Of a stretch of DNA of 64,000 nt, positions 38,175 through 47,628 are shown piece by piece. How positions within the stretch are numbered: position 1 is the first letter of the stretch; every line of letters starts with the position of its first letter. Made by a program: the position numbers and the translations under genes. Below the pieces are notes generated by a model, which was not told the origin of the DNA, did not search any database, and saw nothing but the letters and a program-made list of their open reading frames with translations. Origin of the DNA: Candidatus Delongbacteria bacterium (GTDB lineage: Bacteria; UBA4055); assembly GCA_016937995.1 (NCBI GenBank), contig JAFGVM010000057.1:1-64000 (forward strand), given 5' to 3'.

Positions 38175-38892
38175 TTTTCAATTTTCCACTTTCAATTGTT
38201 TCTTGAACCAGCTTTCCCCAAACAACATATCCTTCAGCATTTAAATGTAGTCCATCATGTGTGTACTCAGGTTTCAGCAGATTGTTTTCTGAAAGAACCT
38301 TGTTCAGGTCTAAAAAAAGTATTTCCTTTTCCTCGGCATATTTCTTTAATTCTGCATTTATTTTTGTGACCAGAGGATTATTATGCTCATGGCTGTAGTA
38401 CATTCCATTATTGTAAATTACAGATTGAAGAACAGGTTTTATCTCATTCTTCAATAAAATATTCATGATCTCTTTTATATTTGCTATTATTTCCTCAGTT
38501 GGTAACCGTCTGGTAAGATCATTGATACCCCCAAGAAAAAAACATGCTTTAGGTTTAACTTTAAGAACGCTTTCCATTCTGCTCAGCATTCCTTCAGTTA
38601 TATCTCCGTTAATACCTCTGTTGACAATATCTTTTCTTTCAAGTAATTCGTTCCAATCGATCCCTGCAGTGATCGAATTTCCCAGCATTACTATATCGGC
38701 TTGTTTATTGAAAAGCATAAAATTTTCTACTCCGGGTTTATATTTTGGATTGTCTGTATAGTGATATTCCGTCTGAATATTAAGTTTTCCTGCCAAATAC
38801 TGTATTGTTCTTTTCCATAGACCTCCTTCTAATATCAGGATCACTGTTATCAGGAGCAAAAAGATATTTGTAATTAACAAGAATTTTTTCAT
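38164..38892 (-). CDS. GDSL/SGNH hydrolase
   Basis: ADIVMLGNSITAGIDWNELL, GINGDITEGMLSR, FFLGGINDL, THDGLHLNAEGYVVW. Confidence 0.88.
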   Translation of the reverse strand: MKKFLLITNIFLLLITVILILEGGLWKRTIQYLAGKLNIQTEYHYTDNPKYKPGVENFMLFNKQADIVMLGNSITAGIDWNELLERKDIVNRGINGDITEGMLSRMESVLKVKPKACFFLGGINDLTRRLPTEEIIANIKEIMNILLKNEIKPVLQSVIYNNGMYYSHEHNNPLVTKINAELKKYAEEKEILFLDLNKVLSENNLLKPEYTHDGLHLNAEGYVVWGKLVQETIESGKLKIEN

Positions 38893-38906
38893 ACGTACAA
38901 TATAAA

Positions 38907-38940
38907 CAAAAAAGAAGTCATTTAGCAGACTTCTTTTTTG
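38907..38940 (-). terminator. Rho-independent terminator downstream of ppdK
   Basis: Perfect 13-bp stem CAAAAAAGAAGTC/GACTTCTTTTTTG. Confidence 0.85.
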
Positions 38941-38959
38941 TTTATTGATAACTTAACCA

Positions 38960-41641
38960 TTAATGGGAATGTTCATGGTCGTGGTCATGTCCGCAATCAC
39001 AACCTTCATCTTCGCAGTCACAGTCATGATCATGTGGCGGATACATTATAGCAGCATGAGCAGCGGCAAGTCTTGCGATAGGTACTCTGTAAGGAGAACA
39101 ACTAACTTCATCAAGTCCTATAACATGACAGAATACAACAGAATCAGGGTCACCACCGTGTTCACCGCAGATACCTATATGAATGTCCGGATTAGCTTCT
39201 TTTGCTGTTATTACACAATGCTCCATGAGTTTACCAACTCCTTCCTGATCTATAGTCTGGAACGGATCTTTTTCATAAATTCCAAGCTCGACATATTTAG
39301 TTAGGAATGAAGCAGCATCATCTCTACTGAATCCGCAAGTCATCTGAGTAAGGTCATTTGTACCAAAACTCATAAATTCACAGTGCGGTGCGAACTCATC
39401 AGCGGTCAAAGCTGCCCTAGGAACCTCGATCATAGTTCCAATTTTATAATCAACCTTATTACCAACCTGTAATTCTTCAGCCACTTTTTCAATAACTTTT
39501 TTAACATTTAAATATTCTTCAACTTTACCTGTCAGTGGTATTTCGATCCATGGTTTTGCACCCGGAACGGTTAGAGCAGCTTTGAAAATAGCCCTTGCCT
39601 GCATAGCAGGGATCTCAGGATATTTAACAGCCAATCTGCAACCTCTGAATCCAAGCATAGGATTGAATTCATGAAGACTTTCAATAGTGGATCTCAGTTC
39701 TTCAACAGATACATTGATCTCAGCTGCAACATCCTCTATATCTTTTTCTTCCTTTGGTAAGAACTCGTGCAAAGGAGGATCAAGTAGTCTGATTATCATA
39801 GGTTTGCCTTCAAGTACTTTGAAGATATCTTCAAAATCTTTCTGCTGGAAAGGTTCGATCTTAGCTAATGCTTTTTCTCTTTCAACCTGTTCTTTTGCAA
39901 CTATCATTTCTCTTACAGCCTTAATTCTGGAAGCTTCAAAGAACATATGTTCTGTACGGCAGAGGCCAATTCCCTCAGCTCCAAATTTTACAGCAACTTT
40001 TGTATCTTCAGGAGTATCCGAATTAGCTTTTATCAGCATTACTCTAAATTTATCGGCCATTTCCATCAAAGCACCAAAATCACCGGATAATTCAGGTTCA
40101 GTGACCGGCACACTACCTTCGTAAACAGCTCCGGTTGACCCATCTAAAGTTATTACATCGCCATGATTAAAAACTTTTCCATTGAATTCCAATGTTCTCG
40201 CATGCTCATCGATCTTAGCAGTTGAACATCCTGCAACACAACATTTACCCATTCCTCTTGCAACTACGGCTGCGTGAGAGGTCATTCCACCCCTGGCGGT
40301 AAGAATACCGTTAGAAGCATTCATACCAATAAGGTCCTCAGGAGAAGTTTCATTTCTAACAAGGATAACATCTTCACCGGATTCATTTAATTCGTGAGCA
40401 AGATGTGCATCGAACACAACCTTACCAACAGCAGCACCAGGTGATGCAGGTAATCCAATTGCAAGCGGGGTTAATTCTTTTACAGCTACAGGATCCAGAT
40501 GAGGGTGTAACAACTGATCCAACTGGGCTGGTTCAACTCTCATTACAGCCTGTTCTTCATCGATCAATCCCTCTTTTACCATTTCAACTGCCATTCTGAC
40601 AGCAGCAGCAGCAGTTCTTTTACCATTACGGGTTTGAAGCATCCATAATTTACCTTCTTCAATAGTAAATTCCATGTCCTGCATATCTGTATAATGTTTT
40701 TCAAGGTTATCTCTGTATGATACCAATTCGTTGTAAATAGCTTCATTCTGATCTTTTAGTGCCTGAATTTCCAAAGGTGTTCTAATACCTGCAACAACAT
40801 CTTCTCCCTGGGCATTCATCAGATACTCACCATAGAATTTATTTTCTCCGGTACTAGGATTTCTGGTAAAACATACTCCTGTTCCACTGGTATTACCTTT
40901 ATTTCCAAAGACCATAACCTGAACATTTACAGCAGTTCCGGCCAAACCCTTTAGATCGTTCAATTTTCTATATAAGATCGCTCTGTCGTTATTCCATGAT
41001 CCGAATACGGCTTCAACAGACATTTTTAACTGCTCAAACGGGTCCTGAGGGAATAATTTACCTGCTGTTTTTTGTATTGCGGCTTTGTATCTTTCAATAA
41101 CTTTTTGAAGGTCGTCAGCAGACAGGTCAGTGTCAAATTCAACCCCTTTTTCATTTTTTACTGTATGAAGTTCCTTCTCAAAGATTTCACCATCAATACC
41201 CATTACAACATTTCCGAACATTTGAATAAATCTTCTATATGAGTCGTATCCAAATCTAGGATTGTTTGTTTTATTGATCAAACCTTTAACAGAAATATCA
41301 TTCATTCCTAAATTTAAAACAGTATCCATCATACCCGGCATTGATACGGCAGCACCGGATCTTACTGACAGTAATAATGGGTCTTCATCATCGCCAAGTT
41401 TTTTACCAAGGCTATCTTCAAGTTGCTTGACATGGATTTTATATTCTTCAATTATTCCGTCAGCGATCTTATTTTGACCGTCTTTATAAAAATCCTGACA
41501 TGCTTCAGTAGTTAAAGTAAATCCGGGAGGAACCGGGATCCCAAGTTTTGTCATTTCAGCCAGGTTTGCTCCCTTACCACCAAGAAGCTCTTTCATTTTA
41601 GCTTCTCCTTCACTGAAGCTATATACAAATTTTTTAACCAT
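38960..41641 (-). CDS. ppdK: Pyruvate, phosphate dikinase
   Basis: GGKGANLAEMTKLGIPVPPGFTLTTEAC, LTARGGMTSHAAVVARGMGKCCV, GIGLCRTEHMFF, MSFGTNDLTQMT. Confidence 0.97.
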   Translation of the reverse strand: MVKKFVYSFSEGEAKMKELLGGKGANLAEMTKLGIPVPPGFTLTTEACQDFYKDGQNKIADGIIEEYKIHVKQLEDSLGKKLGDDEDPLLLSVRSGAAVSMPGMMDTVLNLGMNDISVKGLINKTNNPRFGYDSYRRFIQMFGNVVMGIDGEIFEKELHTVKNEKGVEFDTDLSADDLQKVIERYKAAIQKTAGKLFPQDPFEQLKMSVEAVFGSWNNDRAILYRKLNDLKGLAGTAVNVQVMVFGNKGNTSGTGVCFTRNPSTGENKFYGEYLMNAQGEDVVAGIRTPLEIQALKDQNEAIYNELVSYRDNLEKHYTDMQDMEFTIEEGKLWMLQTRNGKRTAAAAVRMAVEMVKEGLIDEEQAVMRVEPAQLDQLLHPHLDPVAVKELTPLAIGLPASPGAAVGKVVFDAHLAHELNESGEDVILVRNETSPEDLIGMNASNGILTARGGMTSHAAVVARGMGKCCVAGCSTAKIDEHARTLEFNGKVFNHGDVITLDGSTGAVYEGSVPVTEPELSGDFGALMEMADKFRVMLIKANSDTPEDTKVAVKFGAEGIGLCRTEHMFFEASRIKAVREMIVAKEQVEREKALAKIEPFQQKDFEDIFKVLEGKPMIIRLLDPPLHEFLPKEEKDIEDVAAEINVSVEELRSTIESLHEFNPMLGFRGCRLAVKYPEIPAMQARAIFKAALTVPGAKPWIEIPLTGKVEEYLNVKKVIEKVAEELQVGNKVDYKIGTMIEVPRAALTADEFAPHCEFMSFGTNDLTQMTCGFSRDDAASFLTKYVELGIYEKDPFQTIDQEGVGKLMEHCVITAKEANPDIHIGICGEHGGDPDSVVFCHVIGLDEVSCSPYRVPIARLAAAHAAIMYPPHDHDCDCEDEGCDCGHDHDHEHSH

Positions 41642-41772
41642 TTTATTCTCCTTTTAATTTATAAAACATACAGAGTTGAACCTGTTCATTATTTCACAGT
41701 AAAGCATACTAAAAATAAAAACTTATGCCTCTTAAGTCAATAATATTCTGACGAAAATACGATAGTAGTTGC

Positions 41773-41903
41773 TAAAAATATTGATATTTTTTATGGGCAT
41801 CGACCATATTGGAATTTTTTTAGATGCACTATTAAGTATAAATAGCGGCAGTTCTATACTTTATACGCTTCATAAAAAAGAAAACATTCCATCAATATTT
41901 TTA
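41773..41903. repeat. Long inverted-repeat-bounded segment, possible structured RNA
   Basis: TAAAAATATTGAT (41773-41785) pairs perfectly with ATCAATATTTTTA (41891-41903); internal hairpin AAGTATA/TATACTT (41834-41861). Confidence 0.55.
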
Positions 41904-42065
41904 AAATAAATTCGACTGATATTATGAAATAAATTTGATCAAAATTGTAGGATCATACCTGAAAGTCAAATTGAGTTATGTTTTTTTATCAAAAATCTCA
42001 GCATTTGGAACTACTTTCTATAAAACATGCAATAAAAAAATAAATAAATATAAATGATTTTTTTC

Positions 42066-42094
42066 TTGCCAAAACGACTTTTTTATGTTACCTT
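42066..42094 (+). promoter_or_regulatory. Sigma70-like promoter upstream of rpoD
   Basis: TTGCCA - 17 nt - TACCTT. Confidence 0.45.
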
Positions 42095-42155
42095 TGAAGA
42101 CCTTGTCAGTTAGGCACAGGCGTAATTTAATTTATATAAAAGAGGGTAATGCTAT

Positions 42156-43016
42156 ATGATGTACGTGGGATACCGCTCAAACAAATCACTGAACGAATAT
42201 TTAAAAGAGATAAGCAGGGAGAATCTATTAACTGCTGCTCAGGAAGTTGAACTTACCAAGATAATGCGTAATAATAAGGGTATTAAATCCCAGAGAGCAA
42301 AAGACAAAATGGTAAAATGTAACCTGAGATTCGTTGTATCTGTTGCAAAGCAATATAAAAATCAGGGTTTAAGTTTCAATGACCTGATCAATGAGGGAAA
42401 TTTAGGATTAATAAAAGCAGCTTCAAGATTTGATGAGACTAAAGGTTATAAATTTATTTCTTATGCAGTATGGTGGATCAGGCAATCAATACTTCAGGCC
42501 CTTGCAGAACAGTCCAGAGTTGTAAGACTTCCATCAAATAAAATTTCAGTCCTTAATAAAATTCATAAGACACGCTCCAGATTACAGAATAAATATGAGA
42601 GAGAACCGACAGTTGAAGAAATTGCGGGTATAATGGATGTTTCTGAAGAAGAAGTTTATAATACTTTAAAAATATCAGGCCAGCATCTGTCGATTGATTC
42701 ACCTATTAAAGACGGAGAAGATAACAGACTTATTGATGTTCTTAAAAGTGATCAGAGCCCAATGCCGGATTCAGATCTAACTGACTTTTCATTGAGTGTT
42801 GAGATCGAGAGAGCTTTAGAAACTTTATCACCTAGGGAGAAGGAAGTTATCACAATGTATTTTGGTATTGAAAGATATGAACCGCTTACTCTTGAGGAGA
42901 TCGGACAGGAGCTTAATCTTACGAGAGAGAGGATCCGTCAGATCAAGGAAAAAGCACTTCATAGATTGAGACATAAATCCAGATCTAAGACACTGAAGAT
43001 GTACTTAGACAGATAA
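42156..43016 (+). CDS. rpoD: Primary-type RNA polymerase sigma factor, short, lacking region 1.1
   Basis: DLINEGNLGLIKAASRFDETKGYKFISYAVWWIRQSILQALAEQSRVVRLP; LTLEEIGQELNLTRERIRQIKEKALHRLRH. Confidence 0.95.
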   Translation: MMYVGYRSNKSLNEYLKEISRENLLTAAQEVELTKIMRNNKGIKSQRAKDKMVKCNLRFVVSVAKQYKNQGLSFNDLINEGNLGLIKAASRFDETKGYKFISYAVWWIRQSILQALAEQSRVVRLPSNKISVLNKIHKTRSRLQNKYEREPTVEEIAGIMDVSEEEVYNTLKISGQHLSIDSPIKDGEDNRLIDVLKSDQSPMPDSDLTDFSLSVEIERALETLSPREKEVITMYFGIERYEPLTLEEIGQELNLTRERIRQIKEKALHRLRHKSRSKTLKMYLDR

Positions 43017-43040
43017 AGTTCATAAGTTATAAAAATATAA

Positions 43041-43069
43041 AAAGCCGATCAATTTGATCGGCTTTTTTT
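43041..43069. terminator. Bidirectional terminator between rpoD and valS
   Basis: AAAGCCGATCAA/TTGATCGGCTTT with T run. Confidence 0.88.
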
Positions 43070-43085
43070 ATATGTCTACGAAAAC

Positions 43086-45722
43086 TTAACCCAGATTCTC
43101 TAAACTATTTTTCAATTTCTCTATAGCATCAAGGTTATTTGCAAGTTTGTCTTTTTCTTTAGAAATAACCTGCTCAGGTGCATTTGAAACGAACTGATCG
43201 TTAGCCAACTTCTTATTGATACCAAAATTGATACCATCAAGTCTTTTGATCTCTTTTTCGATCTTCTCTTTCTCAGCATCTATATCAATAATATCCTCCA
43301 GTGGAATAAATATCTCTGTTCCACTTACTACAAAACTGGAAGCTAATTTAGGAGCTTCAACATTTGCATCAAAAATGATCTCACCGATCTTTCCTAGGAA
43401 TTTGATGATCGCACTGAAGTGACTAAGTGAAGTATCGTCAGATTTTAAAACGATATTCAATTCCTTAGAAGGCGCAATATTATTTTCAGCCCTGACATTT
43501 CTAACTTTGCTGATGATCTCTTTAATTATTTCCATTAACTCTTCATCCTTTAATGATACCAGATCTTTATTAAAATCAGGTAATGATGAAAGCATAATTG
43601 AATCATTCACATCTCTATTTTCAATACCCATCCATAGCTCCTCAGTTATGAACGGCATGAATGGATGAAGCAGTTTTAAAGCAATATCGAATACGTAGAA
43701 AGCATTTTCGAGAACTGATCTTTTTGCTTCAGCATCATCTGATTGAAGTCTTGATTTCGCCATTTCAATATACCAGTCACAAAGATCGTTCCAAAGGAAT
43801 TCATAAACCGCTTTTACAGCCTCATTCGGATGAAATTCTTTTATTTTATTCTCAGTTATTTCAAGTGTCTGCTGTAATCTTGAATTTATCCATCTGTCCT
43901 CAGGTGAGTCAAGGTGGATCTTTGGTTCAAGCTTTCCATCAAACTTTTCTCTGTGCATCATCAGAAACCTTGAAGCGTTCCATACTTTATTTGCAAAATT
44001 CCTTCCAAGGTCACATTTTTCTTTAGAGAAAAGAACATCATTTCCGGTTGGAGTTAATCTTATTAATGTGAATCTGAAAGCATCAGATCCATATTCATCA
44101 ATGATCTCAAGTGGATCAGGAGAATTTCCAAGAGACTTACTCATTTTACGACCCTGCTCATCTCTTACAACTCCATGAAAATAAACATCATGGAAAGGGA
44201 TATCATTCTTATATTCCATACCGGCTATTATCATTCTGGCAACCCAGAAGAAAATAATATCAGGTGCAGTAACTAATAAGTTGGTAGGGTAGAAGTAATC
44301 CTCTTCCTCTTTGTTGGTATGAACTCCGAAAGGCCATAACCAGCTAGAAGCCCAGGTGTCGAGAACATCATTGTCCTGATATATACCATCACTTTTACCG
44401 CAGTTTGAGCAAGTTGAAGGTTTTTCTTTTTCAACCATGATAACATCATTACAACCGGGTTTTGAACAATAATATGCCGGGATCCTGTGTCCCCACCATA
44501 ATTGTCTGGAGATACACCAGTCCTGAATATTATCCAGCCAGTGATAATAAGTTTTTTCCCACCTTTCCGGGTGAAATTTTATCTTACCCTGTTTAACTAT
44601 TTCAATAGCGGGTTTGACAAGCTCATCCATCCCAAGATACCACTGTTCACTCATAAGATATTCTATCGGAACTTTTCCTCTTTCACTGATACTTACCTGA
44701 TGAACGTGATCTTTGATCTGCTCTACAAGACCCATCTCGGTAAGTTTTTCAACTACCTTTTTTCTTGCTACGTATCTGTCAAGTCCTATGAATCCCTCAG
44801 GGACCTGATTATTCATAGTCGCATCTTTATTGATGACAGTGATCATCTTAAGATCATGTTTTTTGCCGAGAATATAATCATTTGGATCGTGAGCAGGAGT
44901 GATTTTTACTGCACCTGTACCTTTTTCCGGATCTGCATATTCATCTGCTATAATTGGCAATTCTCTGTCCATGAAAGGTAATATTGCAGTTTTACCGATC
45001 AGATGCTTAAGCTTCTCATTTTCCGGATGGATAGCTATTGCAGTATCACCGAACATAGTCTCCGGTCTTGTAGTTGCGATAGTTACAAACTCATCACTGT
45101 CCTTAACAGGATACTTGAAGTACCAAAGTTTTCCATTTTTCTCCTCAAAAAGAACTTCTTCATCAGAGATAACTGATTGTGATACAGGACACCAGTTTAC
45201 AAGTCTGTAACCTTTGTAAATATGACCTTTTTTGTATAAATCTATGAACGTATCGATAACTCTCTCGTAATACATATCATCCATAGTAAATCTTTCTCTT
45301 TCCCAGTCACATGCACAACCGATCTTTTTCAGCTGCTGAATGATAATTCCACCATGTTCATCTTTCCACTTCTGAGCTTCTTCAAGGAATTTTTCTCTAC
45401 CGAGTTCTTCTTTTTTGATACCCTGATCAGCCAGTTTTGCGACAACTTTATTTTCTGTTGCAATAGATGCATGGTCTGTTCCGGGGATCCAGATAGTCTC
45501 AAAGCCTTTAAGCTTGTGCCATCTGATATAAATATCCTGGATAGTATTATTTAAAACATGACCAACGTGTAATATTCCGGTAACATTCGGCGGTGGGATC
45601 ACTATTGTGTAAGGTGTTTTATTTTTATTGATCTTTCCTTTAAATAATCCTTTCTTGATCCAGCTGTTATATAATCTTGCCTCAATATTTTTCGGATCAT
45701 ATGTTTTATTTATTTCTGACAT
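43086..45722 (-). CDS. valS: Valyl-tRNA synthetase
   Basis: PPPNVTGILHVGHVLNNTIQD, IPGTDHASIATENKV, GRKMSKSLGNSPDPLEII. Confidence 0.97.
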   Translation of the reverse strand: MSEINKTYDPKNIEARLYNSWIKKGLFKGKINKNKTPYTIVIPPPNVTGILHVGHVLNNTIQDIYIRWHKLKGFETIWIPGTDHASIATENKVVAKLADQGIKKEELGREKFLEEAQKWKDEHGGIIIQQLKKIGCACDWERERFTMDDMYYERVIDTFIDLYKKGHIYKGYRLVNWCPVSQSVISDEEVLFEEKNGKLWYFKYPVKDSDEFVTIATTRPETMFGDTAIAIHPENEKLKHLIGKTAILPFMDRELPIIADEYADPEKGTGAVKITPAHDPNDYILGKKHDLKMITVINKDATMNNQVPEGFIGLDRYVARKKVVEKLTEMGLVEQIKDHVHQVSISERGKVPIEYLMSEQWYLGMDELVKPAIEIVKQGKIKFHPERWEKTYYHWLDNIQDWCISRQLWWGHRIPAYYCSKPGCNDVIMVEKEKPSTCSNCGKSDGIYQDNDVLDTWASSWLWPFGVHTNKEEEDYFYPTNLLVTAPDIIFFWVARMIIAGMEYKNDIPFHDVYFHGVVRDEQGRKMSKSLGNSPDPLEIIDEYGSDAFRFTLIRLTPTGNDVLFSKEKCDLGRNFANKVWNASRFLMMHREKFDGKLEPKIHLDSPEDRWINSRLQQTLEITENKIKEFHPNEAVKAVYEFLWNDLCDWYIEMAKSRLQSDDAEAKRSVLENAFYVFDIALKLLHPFMPFITEELWMGIENRDVNDSIMLSSLPDFNKDLVSLKDEELMEIIKEIISKVRNVRAENNIAPSKELNIVLKSDDTSLSHFSAIIKFLGKIGEIIFDANVEAPKLASSFVVSGTEIFIPLEDIIDIDAEKEKIEKEIKRLDGINFGINKKLANDQFVSNAPEQVISKEKDKLANNLDAIEKLKNSLENLG

Positions 45723-45750
45723 TATTTTGCTCCTTGCATTAATGAGTTAA

Positions 45751-45779
45751 AATATAATTATTGTTCAAATTATTATCAA
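45751..45779 (-). promoter_or_regulatory. Sigma70-like promoter upstream of valS
   Basis: On the minus strand, TTGATA - 17 nt - TATATT. Confidence 0.55.
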
Positions 45780-45963
45780 GGCTTATTGAAACGAAGTATG
45801 AATTAGATTTTTAAAAGATTTTTAGAAATACTCCATTAGCAATAAGCCTTACGGACGGCTACTGCTTGATAAAAATGATCTTTGGAATAGTTCTGCATGT
45901 TCTCTTCTCTTTTTTAACTACGAGAATATAACATAAGAATTCTGTTTTGGACAAAATTTTTTA

Positions 45964-45998
45964 CAAAAAAAATCCTGCAAGTGTTTAATTCGCAGGAT
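45964..45998 (-). terminator. Rho-independent terminator downstream of ssb
   Basis: On the minus strand, GATCCTGC/GCAGGATT stem followed by TTTTTTT. Confidence 0.75.
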
Positions 45999-46023
45999 CT
46001 TATGATATTATTTATTAGGAAAT

Positions 46024-46458
46024 TTAGAACGGCAGATCATCGATTGGTTCATTATCAGATTCTTTTGAGTTGGTTTCCTGATGATCATCACTATCAGAAT
46101 GTCCGGAATAATTATCTGAGTTATCTTTTCTAGGAGAGAGATTTTTTACTGCATTACCAACTATCTCAGTAATATATTTTCTAACTCCGCTTTCATCATC
46201 CCACGTACGTGTTGATATTTTTCCTTCCAAAAATACTGTCATACCCTTTTTAAGGTACTCACCTGCATATTCAGCCTGTCTGCCAAATAGAACGATATTA
46301 TGCCAGTCAGTTTTCTCTTCCCAGTTATCACCTCTTTTGAATCTCTCACTTGTTGCAATTGAGAATTTACATATTTGAACTCCACTAGGCGTAAATTTTA
46401 CATCAGGGTCTTTACCAAGATTCCCAATTAAAAAAACTTTATTTACACTCGCCATCAC
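46024..46458 (-). CDS. ssb: Single-stranded DNA-binding protein
   Basis: MASVNKVFLIGNLGKDPDVKFTPSGVQICKFSIAT, acidic tail ending EPIDDLPF. Confidence 0.96.
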   Translation of the reverse strand: MMASVNKVFLIGNLGKDPDVKFTPSGVQICKFSIATSERFKRGDNWEEKTDWHNIVLFGRQAEYAGEYLKKGMTVFLEGKISTRTWDDESGVRKYITEIVGNAVKNLSPRKDNSDNYSGHSDSDDHQETNSKESDNEPIDDLPF

Positions 46459-46465
46459 ACTCTCC

Positions 46466-47389
46466 TCATTTTTTCTTTATGTCTAAAATATTATCTAAAT
46501 TTATTCCGGCAGTTAAGTTGAATTCAGTATCGAGCTCACCGTTTATCAGGTAAGTAAAATCAAAATAATAAGCATTGAACGGTATGGACAGCCCAAGTGA
46601 TGTCCCTGCAAATTTTTCTATTTTTTCATTAGAACCGATTTCTTTATCAGCAAAACTAAAATCATATCCTGCTCTGATCAAAAAATGTTCTTTAGGCTGA
46701 AATTCCAAACCTGCACCGTAAGTGTAGTAATCAGCAAAATAATAACTTGCCTGAAGTCCGACTTCCAGAGGTAGTTTAGTAAGTTTATTTGCGATCCCGA
46801 ATTTTAACGAAGTAGGCAGATCTTCCTTGGTCTCGTTAAATGCATCAAATTGAAATCCCAGATTGTATACCCCTGCACCGATATTGACCTTTCCGCCAAA
46901 AAAATCATTAAGGAAAGTAATATCCACTGCCATACCGGAAGATGAGTAATCTTCGATAGAGCTGTAGAAATATTTTATGTTCAAACCTGTTGCCAGACCA
47001 TCAATAATTTTTGCTGTTGAAGCCATTAGCATCAGATCGTAGGGATGGTATTCAGTATTATTTTCAATATCTAAGAACTTTCCATAATCCAGATAGGCTA
47101 CTGAGAACGCTACAGGAATGTTCTTATAAACTTCTGGATAAACAAAAGTGGTATTGGTAAGATTGATATCGGAAAAATAATTGCTGTACGACAGGTTTGC
47201 AAGCATATCATCAGAATACAATAATCCTGCAGGATTGGAATATACTGAGAATGAACTTTTATTCATGGCAATATCGCTTTTTCTGAGTGCACTGCTTCTG
47301 GAGTCAATGTTCGATTCTGAAATTAAAAAAATTTCAGCAAATGTAAACTTGGCTGAAAGTAATATTAAAATAAATAAGATCCTATTCAT
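46466..47389 (-). CDS. PorV/PorQ-like outer-membrane beta-barrel protein; start refined from 47467
   Basis: Signal MNRILFILILLSAKFTFA; SALRKSDIAMNKSSFSVYSNPAGLLYSDDMLANLSYSNYF; repeated beta strands. Confidence 0.72.
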   Translation of the reverse strand: MNRILFILILLSAKFTFAEIFLISESNIDSRSSALRKSDIAMNKSSFSVYSNPAGLLYSDDMLANLSYSNYFSDINLTNTTFVYPEVYKNIPVAFSVAYLDYGKFLDIENNTEYHPYDLMLMASTAKIIDGLATGLNIKYFYSSIEDYSSSGMAVDITFLNDFFGGKVNIGAGVYNLGFQFDAFNETKEDLPTSLKFGIANKLTKLPLEVGLQASYYFADYYTYGAGLEFQPKEHFLIRAGYDFSFADKEIGSNEKIEKFAGTSLGLSIPFNAYYFDFTYLINGELDTEFNLTAGINLDNILDIKKK

Positions 47390-47628
47390 TTCTGTTCTTG
47401 TAATTAACCGTATGTAGTTCAAATTAATCTCCATATCAATATATTGTTTAAGTACATAATAAGTCAAGCAGTTTATTTTGACTGATTACAGGTTAATAGG
47501 TTAAACATTGTTTGACACGATACTGTTTCATTAATAAACCTCAAGGAATGATCAGATAAATAAAATCTTGGAATATGAGGACTAATTAATTATGTTTACT
47601 GGTGAGTTTAACAAAGAAGAAAAGTGCT

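Noticed and set aside
38963-39304. 113-aa plus-strand ORF opposite ppdK
   Set aside because: Antisense shadow of the PPDK C-terminus; composition not protein-like.
39687-40124. 145-aa plus-strand ORF opposite ppdK
   Set aside because: Ser-rich antisense shadow; PPDK frame is unambiguous.
41793-41909. 38-aa ORF MGIDHIGIFLDALLSINSGSSILYTLHKKENIPSIFLK
   Set aside because: No RBS and wholly inside the inverted-repeat segment; most likely chance.
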